Part shown: positions 22,513 through 33,754 of the stretch, piece after piece | Layout: the number at the start of each line of letters is the position of its first letter | Numbering within the stretch: the stretch's first letter is position 1 | Assembly: GCA_964035795.1 (NCBI GenBank) | Contig: OZ038321.1 | Span: 9,390,294 to 9,454,293 of the forward strand | DNA: 64,000 bases | Origin: Pterobdella sp. o SKG-2022 | Taxonomy: Eukaryota; Annelida; Clitellata; Hirudinida; Piscicolidae | Reading direction: 5' to 3' | The notes under the pieces: model-generated | Database searches by the model: none | What the model was told of the DNA's origin: nothing | Seen by the model: only the letters and a program-made list of their open reading frames with translations | Position numbers and translations under genes: made by a program

Positions 22513-23863
22513 TCTGCAATTCCATCAACTGGTTTAGAAAACGCGATTTAAAACATTTCAAGGATTCTTACATGTTATTAACACAAAAACCAAATATTTT
22601 TTTTAATTAATTTTTAAAATCATTTATTTTTGGATCTAAGTTTATAGTTTAAAAATTTTTTGTTTTGTTTTCAAATCATGTTTACTATCTGTAAACAATT
22701 CGACCAACAAATTTTCAATAAACTAGTTGCAAGAATTTTCTTTAAATTATCGAATTTATAATCTTTATCTTTACTAAATGAAAACTAAGTATAAAATACA
22801 ACACTAAATTCTTACGATATTTTAAGTTGAAGTGAGGGAACCCAAAATCTTTAAAAAAAGTTGAAAAAATGGATAAATTTAGTGCTGTAAAACAAGGTTT
22901 TTAAATATTTTAATTTATAAGCTTCATCAATAATTGTCGATAGGGTTAACATGTAAATGTAACAAGTATAGCTAGCAGGTTAAAATTTGTGTTAAGTTGT
23001 TACAAAAGACGAAGAAAAAGAATGTGTGCAAAAATTCAGCAAAGAAATCACTGAAACATGTTACATAATTGGCTCGTCTGGAGAAATACGAAAAATTATG
23101 AAACAGTGAGTGAATATTGAATTTTTTTTTGTATTTTTGATTGCCTAGTTTTAATTGTGCACATGTTACAATCTTGAGGTTTGATCTACATTCTTGAGAC
23201 TGAATTTTATCTGACATAGTTTCACATGGCAGTTTGCTTCCATATTAAGTTTGTAAGGCATTACTCGTCACACGTCTCAACAGCCGACCTGTTCCCAGGC
23301 ACCCCGACTTAATGAACATAAAACTCAACATAGAAATTGAATAACTATTTAATATTAATTTTAATAATAAAATTTATTAGAATAGAAGAACAATATACAA
23401 AATTAGAAGAGAAGAACTATAACTTGTCCGTAATGAAAAACCTTTTGGAGAAGCTGGTTTCAAACTTCAAGCATCTTCACTTTATAGAAAAAGAGTAGTT
23501 TTGTGAAAAACTTTTAATATTTATTAAATTACTCAAATTTCAATTCAAATTAAACATTTTCAATTAAATGCGCACTTGTATGTTTTGAATGTTAAAGTAA
23601 AGACCAAACTAAACCAGTAACTACAGTCTTTTGGAAAAGGAAACCACTTTCGAGCTTTCTTCCGAGGTGTTTGAAACATTACCGTGGGATTAAAATAATA
23701 ATGAGTGATTGCATTATTATAGTTTACAAAAACATGTCCGAGACTTCATGAAAAAAAAGTTTTAATATTGCAACATAAAGTTAAAAAAGATAATTTGTGA
23801 AATAATATATAATGTAAACAATACAAGTAAAAATTTTGAGTATGGATAGACAGAGCATTGCAG
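22513..23863. other. Spacer between VPS25 and the PDE1 gene
   Basis: AT-rich, with no exon I can support. A GTTTCAAACTTCAAGCATCTTC-like segment near 23455 and other short matches are too weak to classify. Confidence 0.4.
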
Positions 23864-26800
23864 GTTTTGGCTTGGTTGGATGAAACGTTTGACAACCACA
23901 AAACTGACCCCCAAAGAGCATCCTCTTCTATTCTTTCAGTCCAAGAATATCGAGAGTTGGTTAACTTTTACGTTTTATTAACCTTATCTTAAAAACGATA
24001 ATTTCTTGTTTATTCAGCATTTTTCCATCCGAATTATATGTTTCAAATGACATTCTACAACAACACCTAACTGTAAGTATTAAAAACTTTTATACATCAC
24101 GTTCTTGCCAAAAATAACAATAATGTCTATTTATAAAACATGAAGGAATAAATCTGAGACGCATAATATCTGAAAAAAATTATCAGAATTAGCACGATGT
24201 TATTATTAAAATGACTTATATTTTAACTTCAACTAAGTGCCGCTCGCAAGAAGATCCCAGTTCAAATTATTATTGATTATATCTATTAGATTATAAATTT
24301 AGATTATATTCTAAATTACAATCAGCCGGCTAATTTATATGAGCTTTTTTTAGACTCACGAGTCTTTCAGGTCTTCAAACTCCAGTTTAAGGCTACATCA
24401 GTCTGTCTCTTCTAACTTTTTGTCATTTCACTTTTTCACAAACCTTTATGAAATCCTCTTTCACTCAACCTGCGTTTTTCCATGTCTCTTAAGACTTTTT
24501 CAGGAGCTTAAAAACGCATTTACATGGCCGCATTCCCAAACAAATCCTCATCAGTTTGCCAGTTTTTTAAATTTTAAAAAATAATTTTTTGTAGAATTGA
24601 GCTTTTGTCACAATTGTGTTGAACTGATCAGTTACTTACTTTAGTCTTGATATTCTGTGAAGCATATGGGTCACCAACAAAAACATCGACATAATCAACT
24701 TTTGTTAAGAAGATTTTTCGTTGTGTTTTGATTACATTTCAACTTCAAGCAATTTGCTGGGTACTATGGTTTAACTTTCACCTCATTCAATTTCCTACCA
24801 GCTGCTATAAACTAGCTATGCTGGCTTGAACAGATTATCTTCAAGACACCCATTTCAGTACATTCTCCATTACAGCGCTGAGAAAGCTGCTTAGTTCTTC
24901 AAGAAGTTGTTGGACTTTATCTTAAAATACAGAAAAACCCTGGATATAATCTTTTGAATTGAATAGGATTATAATAATATTTTAATGTCTTCAACACGAA
25001 TATATATGACTTTTTTGTACATGTTTGATTCAGTTATAGTTGCGATTCTCGATGTTGTTATTTCTTACAATCGCTACTGTCAGATTTTCCGCTCTCTTAT
25101 ATATCTCCTCGCTAGAGTTATCAATCATGCTAGTTATCTGTTTATTCATTTGATATAATATATTTTGATTACAGAATGTTACAGATATATCTTTTAACAT
25201 CTTCACTTTGGAAGAGATATCTTCTGAAAAGAGTATTAAAATCATTTTTTACGAACTGATGACACTGCATGGTCTTATTTCAGCATTCAAAGTTCGAACA
25301 ATTAAAAGTTAAATTTTTATTTGAAATTTATTTGAATGTTTGATTCATGGTTGTTCAAATTTTTTTACATCTGGGAATTTTTTCATGGATTGTCTTGGAA
25401 GTTTGAAGACCACATATGGCACGCTGATGCAGGAAAGGAAAAAGTGATTGAAGAAACGGCAAATAATAAGAGTATGAATAAAAACATAAAAAAGTTTTGC
25501 TGAAATGAAAAATATATTGAAAGTAGAAATTTAAAAATAGTTTCAATAAGCATTATAAAAATAGTTGATGAGCAAAAACAACATTATGAATCTTTGAAAA
25601 ATGATATAGCGATAGAAGTTACGGTGCTCAGACAGTTAGAAGCAAAAAATAGTTTCAAAAAAGAAGTTAAAAAGTTTGAAAAACAACGAAAAAAAACTCG
25701 AAAAACTCTATGTAGGAGTTTATATGCTTACACAAAAAGAAAAATGAGCAAATTCACCAAAAACCTTGAAGTTGGAACGAATGAGCCTGTAAACAGTGAA
25801 AAAGCTGGATAGAATGCTAAAGTATCTTGAAAACTTTAAGCTAACTATTCTCAGTTCTCATTATCTAATGTTCAAGGCAAGATGTCACTTGGAACATCGC
25901 AGCGAGTCTGTTGAAGCAAGCAGGGAAAAGATGCTTTTAAGCAATAGTACGAGATTATTTTGTAAAAGCTATACTTTTATAAAGCCTTGAAGAGATTTTT
26001 TACATCTGCAAAAATCATAGGCGAAAATGATGGTTAACAAAATTTGTAACGCAAAAATACACAGAATAAGTATGAAATAAAATTTAAACATCAAAAAATT
26101 AATCTTTGAATCCATGCCAAAGGGAATTTAGTTACAAAAAATGAGAATAAAAGCTGTTGGAGATAAGTAACAGTTAAAGGAAAAAGAAGGCACAATCGTG
26201 AATCAAAAAAAACATTTTTTGGGTATAATGATAGTTTCATTTAACTCAGACCTACTAGCTGGTAGGATTTCTACAATTTCAAAATGGAATATGAACAACC
26301 TTTCCCTATGTTCTATTAAACTATCAGGTACACAAAAAATATTTTGATTTGAATGATTTTATTTAAAAGTTTTACACAATCAGTCTGCTCTTTTCAATGC
26401 AAAACTCTAAGAAAAAACTTTTTCATTAGCGAAGAAAAATTCCAAGAAAACGAAGCTTATCAGCTTAATGATAAGGTTTTCTTTGTTTGAATGACGATGC
26501 AGGCAACAGAGGGTAATTACATACACGAGAAATATGAAACACGATTAAAAGAGAAAAAACTAGAAAAAATGAGAAAATCGAGTTAAAAAATGAAAGTTTA
26601 TAAACAAAAAAGCCGTAAAAAATTACATGATAAAAAAATTATAAAATAATCTTGAAGCACCAATTCTGCTGAAAACAAAAAAATAGACGCCATAAATTCG
26701 ATTATTATCATGTTGCAGTGAAACAATTTTTATTTTCTATGAATGTGTTTCAAAAAATTTGAAATTTTCACACTTTATTTTCATATTTTATATTTTCATT

Positions 26801-29800
26801 AATCATTTGAGATCCCTTTAAAAAATATGGAACGGTTTTTGGTGGCAGTGGAAATAGGTTACAGATTGCATAAGAACCCCTACCATAATGCACTGCATGC
26901 AGCAGATGTCACTCAAACCTTCAATGCATTGATTATTCAGACTGATCTTCTTGTAAGCATTTGCTGTACTTTCAAACTTAGATTCAGTCTTACATTATTC
27001 TTGTCTATTATGTACGATAACTTTGAATTTTATATAACTTCTTCACAATACGAGGAATTTCTTTAAAACCACTTTTTTTCAAGAATTAAAATTAAAATTT
27101 TTGATAAGTAAATCCTTTAAAGTCTACTCTCACATTACAGACATTGCTTCATCCTGGATTTATTCCTTTCTATTCAAACGCAAACAATTTGTCAAAATAG
27201 GTAGCTTTTCTTCTACTTCTAATTCTCTTCGTTTTGGTGTCCCCCGAGGTTCCGTTCTTGGGCCTATACTCTTTTTTCTTTATAAATCTACTAATAGCGA
27301 GATCATACAAAAGCACATTGTTTTATTTCATCAGTTTACTGATGGAATTATTTTTTTTACCGGTGCTTTTTATCCTGATTCTCACCCCAGTATAACTTAA
27401 TTTCTTGTTTTCTAACAATCACCTTATGTTAAATCCCAACTAAAGGGATGTTCATTGGCTGTCTCTTACTCTTCTCCAAATCCAATCTTCCTACCGAAGT
27501 TACCTTTAACTGCACTATTTTTTCCGTAATGTCCAAACTCAAGATACTAGGTGTATAAAAACTCATCTCCATAGCCGCATTTCTCTGCCCTAGTTCTTCT
27601 AACTACGCAAGCACCTCTGCAGCAAACCTTGTTTGCGAACGTTTGGGCTCACAAATGAATTACTTGTGATAATAATTCGTTAGATAAGAATTCATGATAA
27701 GGTTATGATTATCGAAAAAAAAAAGTTTTTATAAATATCTCATATAATAACTATATTAATTTACGAGGTTTATTATAGTGATGTTTAACCCAGAGAGTTT
27801 CAAGATCATATTGTGAAGAAATTATATAAAATTCAAAATATAAAAAATACGATTTTTCTAACAAACTACCTTACTTCAATTTTGAAAAACAAATATTCAA
27901 ACTTATAGTTACAGAAATTTTTATTCTTTGGAATCATTGACAATATCTTTTGAAAACATTCCAAACTAAAGCATGTTTAAAAAGCTCAAACGATTTGTAC
28001 CCTTGCAGGATAACATGAGCAGTCTAGACGTCCTCAGTTGTCTTTTTGCAGCTCTCATCCACGATTACGAACACACAGGCACCACCAATAACTTCCATGT
28101 GAACACCAAGTTAGTAACTATGTAATATTATGCAGAAAAATAACCAATTGAAAGTCTTAAGTCATTTCAAGTGGTGTAACCTGGGTATACAAAATGCCTA
28201 CAATTAGCTTAGTAGCAGAGCAAACACATATAAATTAATTTTTAAATAATTTTAGTTGAAATCTAAAAAAAATTTTTAATTCTTTTTAACCAAGCATTTG
28301 AAAACAATAAAATTTTTTTAAATGATGTTTGAAGGTCTGAGTTGGCGTTGTTATACAACGATAGAACGGTCCTAGAAAATTACCATGTGAGCAGGATATT
28401 TAGAAAAATGAGAAATGATCCAAACACAGACATTTTCGTGAACCTCACATCACCCCAAATGCTGTGAGTTCTTGCTTGTCACCCTTGTGTATTTTGCCAT
28501 TGAAGTTCAAATATATCAAAATCAAACAATTTAATTTTAAAAAAGTTTGCTTAAAATAATTCGGTTTTCTAAATTAGAAATATTTAAAAATTTTAATGAA
28601 CACAGTAAATTATTGAATATAGATTTATGCATTGATTGTTGCATTAGAATGCTAACCAGGTCTTCATGTACATTTATTTTTTCATGAAGAGATAATGTTT
28701 TGATTGATCCTCAGGGACTTACGCTGCAAAACCATAGATTTGGTACTTGCTACCGATATGAACTTCCACTTCACACTCGTCAAAAGCCTATCGGATTCTG
28801 CCTTGTTAGAGCTTTTGCTTATATCTTTTAGCACACAACACTCGACAAAAATTTAAATTTTCATCGTCTTACCACCAACGACAGTTTTTATCAAAAATTA
28901 TTTTAAATTTGAGTAAGGTACAATATATATTAAGGTTGTGAATAATTATCCTCTAAATTGTGAATCCTAAAAACACGAAAATATTTAAGCTTTTTTATTT
29001 TGACGAAGCTTTTCGCTATATTCTATATCATCATCAGGTAGCTAATTAGTATCATCAAAATGAAAAATTCAAAAATTTTCGTGTTTGTATGATTCACATA
29101 TTACTAATGGTATTTAACAAAAACAATGAAGGAACTTATTAAAAAATACTCCTTGATTTATGAGGAATTTCTTGAAAAGAAATGTAAAAAAAATTTCATC
29201 CAACTGAAATTTTCGACACATTCAACTTTGTCATAATTCATTAGTATATTTTCTTATCAGAACAGTTTTTATATAACTATGGAAACATTGATAGAAGATT
29301 TTAATAGAAACTAAAGTTATTGTGGTGATAGAAAAAATATATTTAATTGGTTGATAATTAAGATTTAATAAGAATTAAAGTTATTTGAAGTTAAATTTCG
29401 GAGGTTAAACTTCTGCTTCCCCCTTCACTTTATCCCTTTTTTCTCCTTCATGGGTCCCAAGCAAGGTTATTCACACAATGTTGTGGATCTTTGTAGCCTC
29501 TGTTTATTGTATTCTTTTTTATTTCTGTGCTTTCTCAAATTGAAAGGTTCTTTGCAAAATTTTTTATTTTTTTCGGACATTGTCAGTATTACATAAAGTG
29601 TATCTCAGTTTATTCTTTCATGATTTCAATGGCGGGCATGTTTGGTTATCCCCGATATTGTAGATTCTGTTTTTTAATGATACTTCTGTTTTATGCTATT
29701 TAATTCAGGTTTTAATGTTTACTCTATTTTGGCCAACGTATGACTTATTTCATCACAAGAGCATTTTAGTTTGTAGACTCTTTTTCTTTCTATTCTCTGG

Positions 29801-32800
29801 TGTTTTGTTTTGTTCTTCGAGCATTTTTTCAATTTTATGTTCTGAAAAGGTATGAAAATCAATGTTTTTGTTAGTAAAAATCCTTTTTAGTTTGTGTGTT
29901 ATTGCGGGAATGGAAGGTAATGATTCCCATGATATGCGTTTATTTGGCTGTTTATGTTGATGTTAGAGTTCATTTTTGTTGTTTTGATTTATTCTGTTTC
30001 TTAATTTCTTTTTGTACTCAGTTTTGTTTTTGATATTTTTGGTTTGTATGTCACTGCTATTTGTTTGAGTTGTTATCTATTGAAACCGTTGTTTTCGGAA
30101 TTATTTATCAGGTAGTCTTTCATTTTTTAAAAGGTTTTATTCGAGCAAAGTTTGTAGGCACTAAAAAGGGCGCTTTTGAAAACTCCCATTCTTATTTTGG
30201 GATTTTGAATGGATTGAAGACGAAGTTCAGAGTCAAGATAAAACTTCCTCGTCCCAACCATCTTACTTTTTAATGCAAAAGAATCTTCTTATGCTCACTA
30301 CCCACTTAATCACAAATTAATGAAAACAAACGTGAGTTGAAAAAACGAGATTTAATAAAATTAACTACTTTAACCGATTCATCCAAAACTGTTTTCAAAC
30401 TGGAAGGCATGGCATTCACAGCAAGAGCTTCAAGGTTTATACTGCAATGTGTGAACTTTGATTTCGGTGTTAATTCTTTAATTCTGGTAACAACTCACCC
30501 ATGTTTACCTATCATTGCAGCTGCCCCATTTGCACAAACTTCTACACAATTTCGCCATTTTATTGCATTTGAGGTCATGGAAACATAAACTTTTCGAAAT
30601 ATATCTGCTGCAGTTGCCCGACCAGATAGACTCCCAGAACATAAATTCCTCATCAACTGACTGCTCGAATTCCTACCTTGCATATACACCATCAGCTGTG
30701 CAAAGTTTAGCACATCTGTATTCACATCTAACTAAATTGTAAAGAATTTTCTTTGCTGGATTATTCGTATTAGAATTGATTTAACTTCGGCCGCTAAATC
30801 TTGAATTCTTCGGGAAATAGTACTGTCTGACAAAGAAACTATATCAAGTTATTAGGCAGCATTTTGTTCCAGCACAGATAAACCAATATTTTTTGCTGCA
30901 AGTAATCGTATGTGGTTTCCACAGTGAGCAACTCTCGGACTGACCAAATAAGATGCTTCTACAGCTTGTGAATTTGCTGCTGTGAATGTTTGTACATTTC
31001 AAGTTTTTTTCTTCTATAAATTTGGATTGCTTTACCGTAGAAAAAAGCATGCTTGTTATTTAAATGACACTGGAATAATGAAGGCTTCATTGAATGGTTG
31101 GAGAATTTCTCATAACAAATGACACACTGCAGTTTTGATTCCCTTTGTTCTCCGCACCACCTGAATCCAAAAGATAAATAATTCTTATCATATTTTTTAA
31201 TCTTTCGCGATGTCGGTGTCTGATTGTTATCAGAAGAGGCAGTTTTCTCGGTGTGTCTGCAACTCGCTTTTTTATTTCCGTGCTTACTATGGTGACGAGG
31301 GGACGTTTTTCTTTTCAGCGGTAGTTCTTTTAACCATATATCTATTATCCTTTTCAAAATGATTTTTTTAAAATTATTTTTACCAACTTTCGAGTTGCAG
31401 AATTTCAATATTTGGTCCAACCCTAATTAACTTTCGTCAGCGTGAACGGAAGTTATGAGATGCACATGTGCTCATTAATATTCATTAATGCGTGTTATTA
31501 TAGCGCATTAATTTTTTGCACCATAATTTCTTATTCAGAGCTGCCGTCGTAGAGTCAGCAGTAGGTCTATGTAAAATTTTTGAAAATTTGGTTTCTAGAA
31601 AATCAATCGGTCATTAACTTATACCTTTTAATGTGGCCACATGTTATATAGCCCCAGAGGTACATGTACCGTCGGTTGAAAACTATTGGCTTAATTAACT
31701 TTGATTTTTTTTGAATATTCTGTTTTATTTGATAATATTGATTTCAAAGAATTTCATTGCAACGTTACATAAATTGATTGCAGAGTGACTACCAACCAAT
31801 TGCTACGGGGTTTCTTGCACTTTAGTGACATTTCCCATCCTTGCAAGCAATTCAAAATACACGAAATTTGGGTTGAACAACTTTTTAAAGAATTTTTTAA
31901 TCAGGTTTGTGAATATTCTGAATATAAAGATGTGTTTAAAAAAACTGAGCCCATCAAAAAGATATGATATTAATATAAATATATTCATTCCAAAAAGTTT
32001 TAAATCCTCACGATAGTTTACGGTAATAACTGATAAAAAATCATTGGAAAAGTTCAAAGTGAAACAAGTGGAAAATGTGACAGCGAGATGACTATATAAA
32101 TTGCAGGCAAAATTTTTTGCGGCCCTTATTTTTCACTGGTTAGGTTTTTCATGAGGTAGTGAGTATTGTGAAAAATTGTCCATTTTTAGTTGAGATAATT
32201 TTTTATTGAAGCTATGCTCAATTAGAAGTTAATTTCATCAAGTAGATAATGATTTTACGAAAATTTAAAACATAATAAACACGCATGCTTTGAAAGCTTT
32301 TTGTTGTATTAACGAGAACTGCTACATCAAGTATTCATGCAAACATCTTAAGTATATGAACTAAATGAACTTAACATGAAAATTTTTCAAAAAGGCAATT
32401 ACCACCTGATGATGATATCTATTGAACGTCGAAAAGCTTGTTTTTCAGTTAAAGCAGACAGCATTTTCAAAGAGCAACTTTATGAATAAAGGATGTTCAG
32501 CACTTAAAAGTTTCTTGATGCTTTTGAGCATTTAAAAAATAGCAATGTTAACATAAATTGATTCTATTTAATAAAAGTTATCTAAACACAATAATTCCAT
32601 TTGACTTCGATGTTCATCTTCAAAACTATGCCATAACTTCAAACAACACTTTTTTAAGAGGTTTTACTATGAAAAATTATAGTTTTTGAATAATAAATTG
32701 TTCCCATAAAAACCCTCATTTTTGACCAAAAAAAAAAATTATCTCATTCATAATTTGATAATTAGAAGCTAGAAAAATGAAATAAAAACTCAATGTTATA

Positions 32801-33721
32801 AAGTGTTTATTAACTAAAATTTTCGGTATCCACAAGACCTCATTTTCAGGTAACTAAGATTTGTTATAAGTAACCTGACGGTGATTTCATGAAATTAAAG
32901 TTATTTATAACTTAATTTTTTCAATGCTCTTCATTATCAAAAGATTTAAATTTTTGAATATTTTGATAATCGCTGTTCTGTATGAGAAAAATTTTTTCAT
33001 TTGAAACTAGGAAAAAACGAATATTTGTATATAACTACTTATGTTATCACCGAATTTACGTCCAAAAAAGGTGGCAGCCAAATATCAATTGGTTTAATGC
33101 ACAACAGCTCTGGTCTCATATTCTCAAAAAAAAAATCCGCAAAAACAACTTTTTGGAAATTTAGCAAAAACATACTTGAAAACTTCAAAATTTTAAATAC
33201 TTATTGTTTTTAACTAGAAATTTGTTTGTTAGTGTCAAAAAAGCTTTGCAATGATTGTCGGCCCCTATAGCTCAATGGTTGAGCATTAGACTAATTATCT
33301 AAAAGTTACCGGGTTCGATCCCGCGTGGGCCGACAATTAGCACACTGTTCCACGGTGTGTTTTCGCTACATTAAATTTGTAGCAAGCGCTTTAATCTATA
33401 AGGAAAAGCGCTTTATAAATACCGCATTACATTAAATGTTTTGAAGGGAGATGAAGAGAAAAGACTGGGGCTGGCTGTTTCTCCATTGTGCGACAGAGTT
33501 TCTACTAAAATACCAGAATCACAACTCGGTTCGTAAGTTTCTAAAACATAAAAATCACTATACTGAACAAAAATTATTTATCCATCAACCAAACCGTCAT
33601 AGGTTTTATTGACTTGATAACGACCCCTTTATTCAACACCTTGTTTGACGCCCTGCCCAATCCTTCCACAAACCCATCAATCACACGCCACCAAACCTCG
33701 CTACGAATCCCCAAAGGTTGA
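23864..33721 (+). CDS. PDE1-type cyclic nucleotide phosphodiesterase (catalytic region; some 5' exons not found)
   Basis: Secure exons: 26812-26952, 28009-28109, 28335-28463, 28715-28804, 31784-31904, 33447-33528 and 33603-33721 (TGA, or a donor at 33717). They splice in phase. The enzyme hydrolyses cAMP/cGMP; in animals PDE1 is calmodulin-stimulated. Seen are KNPYHNALHAADVTQ, LIHDYEHTGTTNNFH (HD metal site), LYNDRTVLENYHVSRIF, LVLATDM, FSDISHP (metal Asp), SPLCDR and IPESQLGFIDLI with the invariant substrate Gln. A probable upstream exon at 23864-23971 (VLAWLDETF, then SSILSVQEYRELV) resembles the PDE1 region before the catalytic domain. The exons between it and 26812, and any calmodulin-binding exon, are not identified. 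GFLHFSDISHP is divergent from the usual LHAADISHP. Introns hold an L2-like LINE piece, a hAT element and a SINE. Confidence 0.88.
24000..26811. other. AT-rich stretch, presumed PDE1 introns; no exon supported
   Basis: Poly-A-rich and low-complexity DNA (25560-26760 in particular). A possible small exon at about 24019-24073 (FPSELYVSNDILQQHLT before GTAAGT) cannot be tied to a family. A 72-codon Lys-rich open frame at 25594-25812 looks compositional. Confidence 0.4.
27101..27640 (+). mobile_element. L2/CR1-like LINE RT fragment in a PDE1 intron
   Basis: The + strand reads IASSWIYSFLFKRKQFVKIG, then FGVPRGSVLGPILFFLY and a FHQFTDG segment in place of the QYADD box. This is the RT core of an L2/CR1-type element related to the one at 10285-12180. 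It breaks up after about 27400. Confidence 0.8.
30180..31692 (-). mobile_element. Degraded hAT transposon (ZBED5/FAM200-like transposase)
   Basis: At 31420-30959 an open frame of 153 codons has a BED-type finger: YLSFGFRWCGEQRESKLQC, then VICYEKFSN, SMKPSLFQCHLNNKHAFF. The continuation, broken by stops, reads VNTDVLNFAQLMVYMQG, IFRKVYVSMTSNAIKW, NCVEVCANGAAAMIGKHG and RIKELTPKSKFTHC, the transposase core of ZBED5/FAM200-type hAT proteins, and near 30270 a VRWLGRG motif. A possible terminal repeat at about 31672-31692 reads, on the minus strand, AGCCAATAGTTTTCAACC. The other end was not located. It lies in the intron between PDE1 exons 28715-28804 and 31784-31904. Not functional as it stands. 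Confidence 0.8.
33257..33437 (+). mobile_element. tRNA-derived SINE, near full-length, abutting a PDE1 exon
   Basis: The head GTCGGCCCCTATAGCTCAAT (A box) through GGTTCGATCCCGCGTGGGCC (B box) folds as a tRNA with a GGGCCGAC acceptor strand and anticodon-loop CTAATTA, so it looks like tRNA-Ile(AAU). The body reads AGCACACTGTTCCACGGTGT, TTTTCGCTACATTAAATTTG and TAGCAAGCGC. The tail GCGCTTTATAAATACCGCAT resembles the L2-like LINE tail at 12150. The tail stops about 10 bases before the AG of the PDE1 exon at 33447. Confidence 0.9.
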
Positions 33722-33754
33722 TATTTATATATGTGTATACTTTTTTAAATTATG

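Noticed and set aside
24019..24073. Possible small PDE1 exon (FPSELYVSNDILQQHLT)
   Set aside because: It has AG and GTAAGT borders, but the phase does not fit the exon ending at 23971 and I recognise no PDE1 match.
25594..25990. Lys-rich open frames that look like a coiled coil
   Set aside because: The composition mirrors the A-rich DNA, and no splice sites or family match support a gene.
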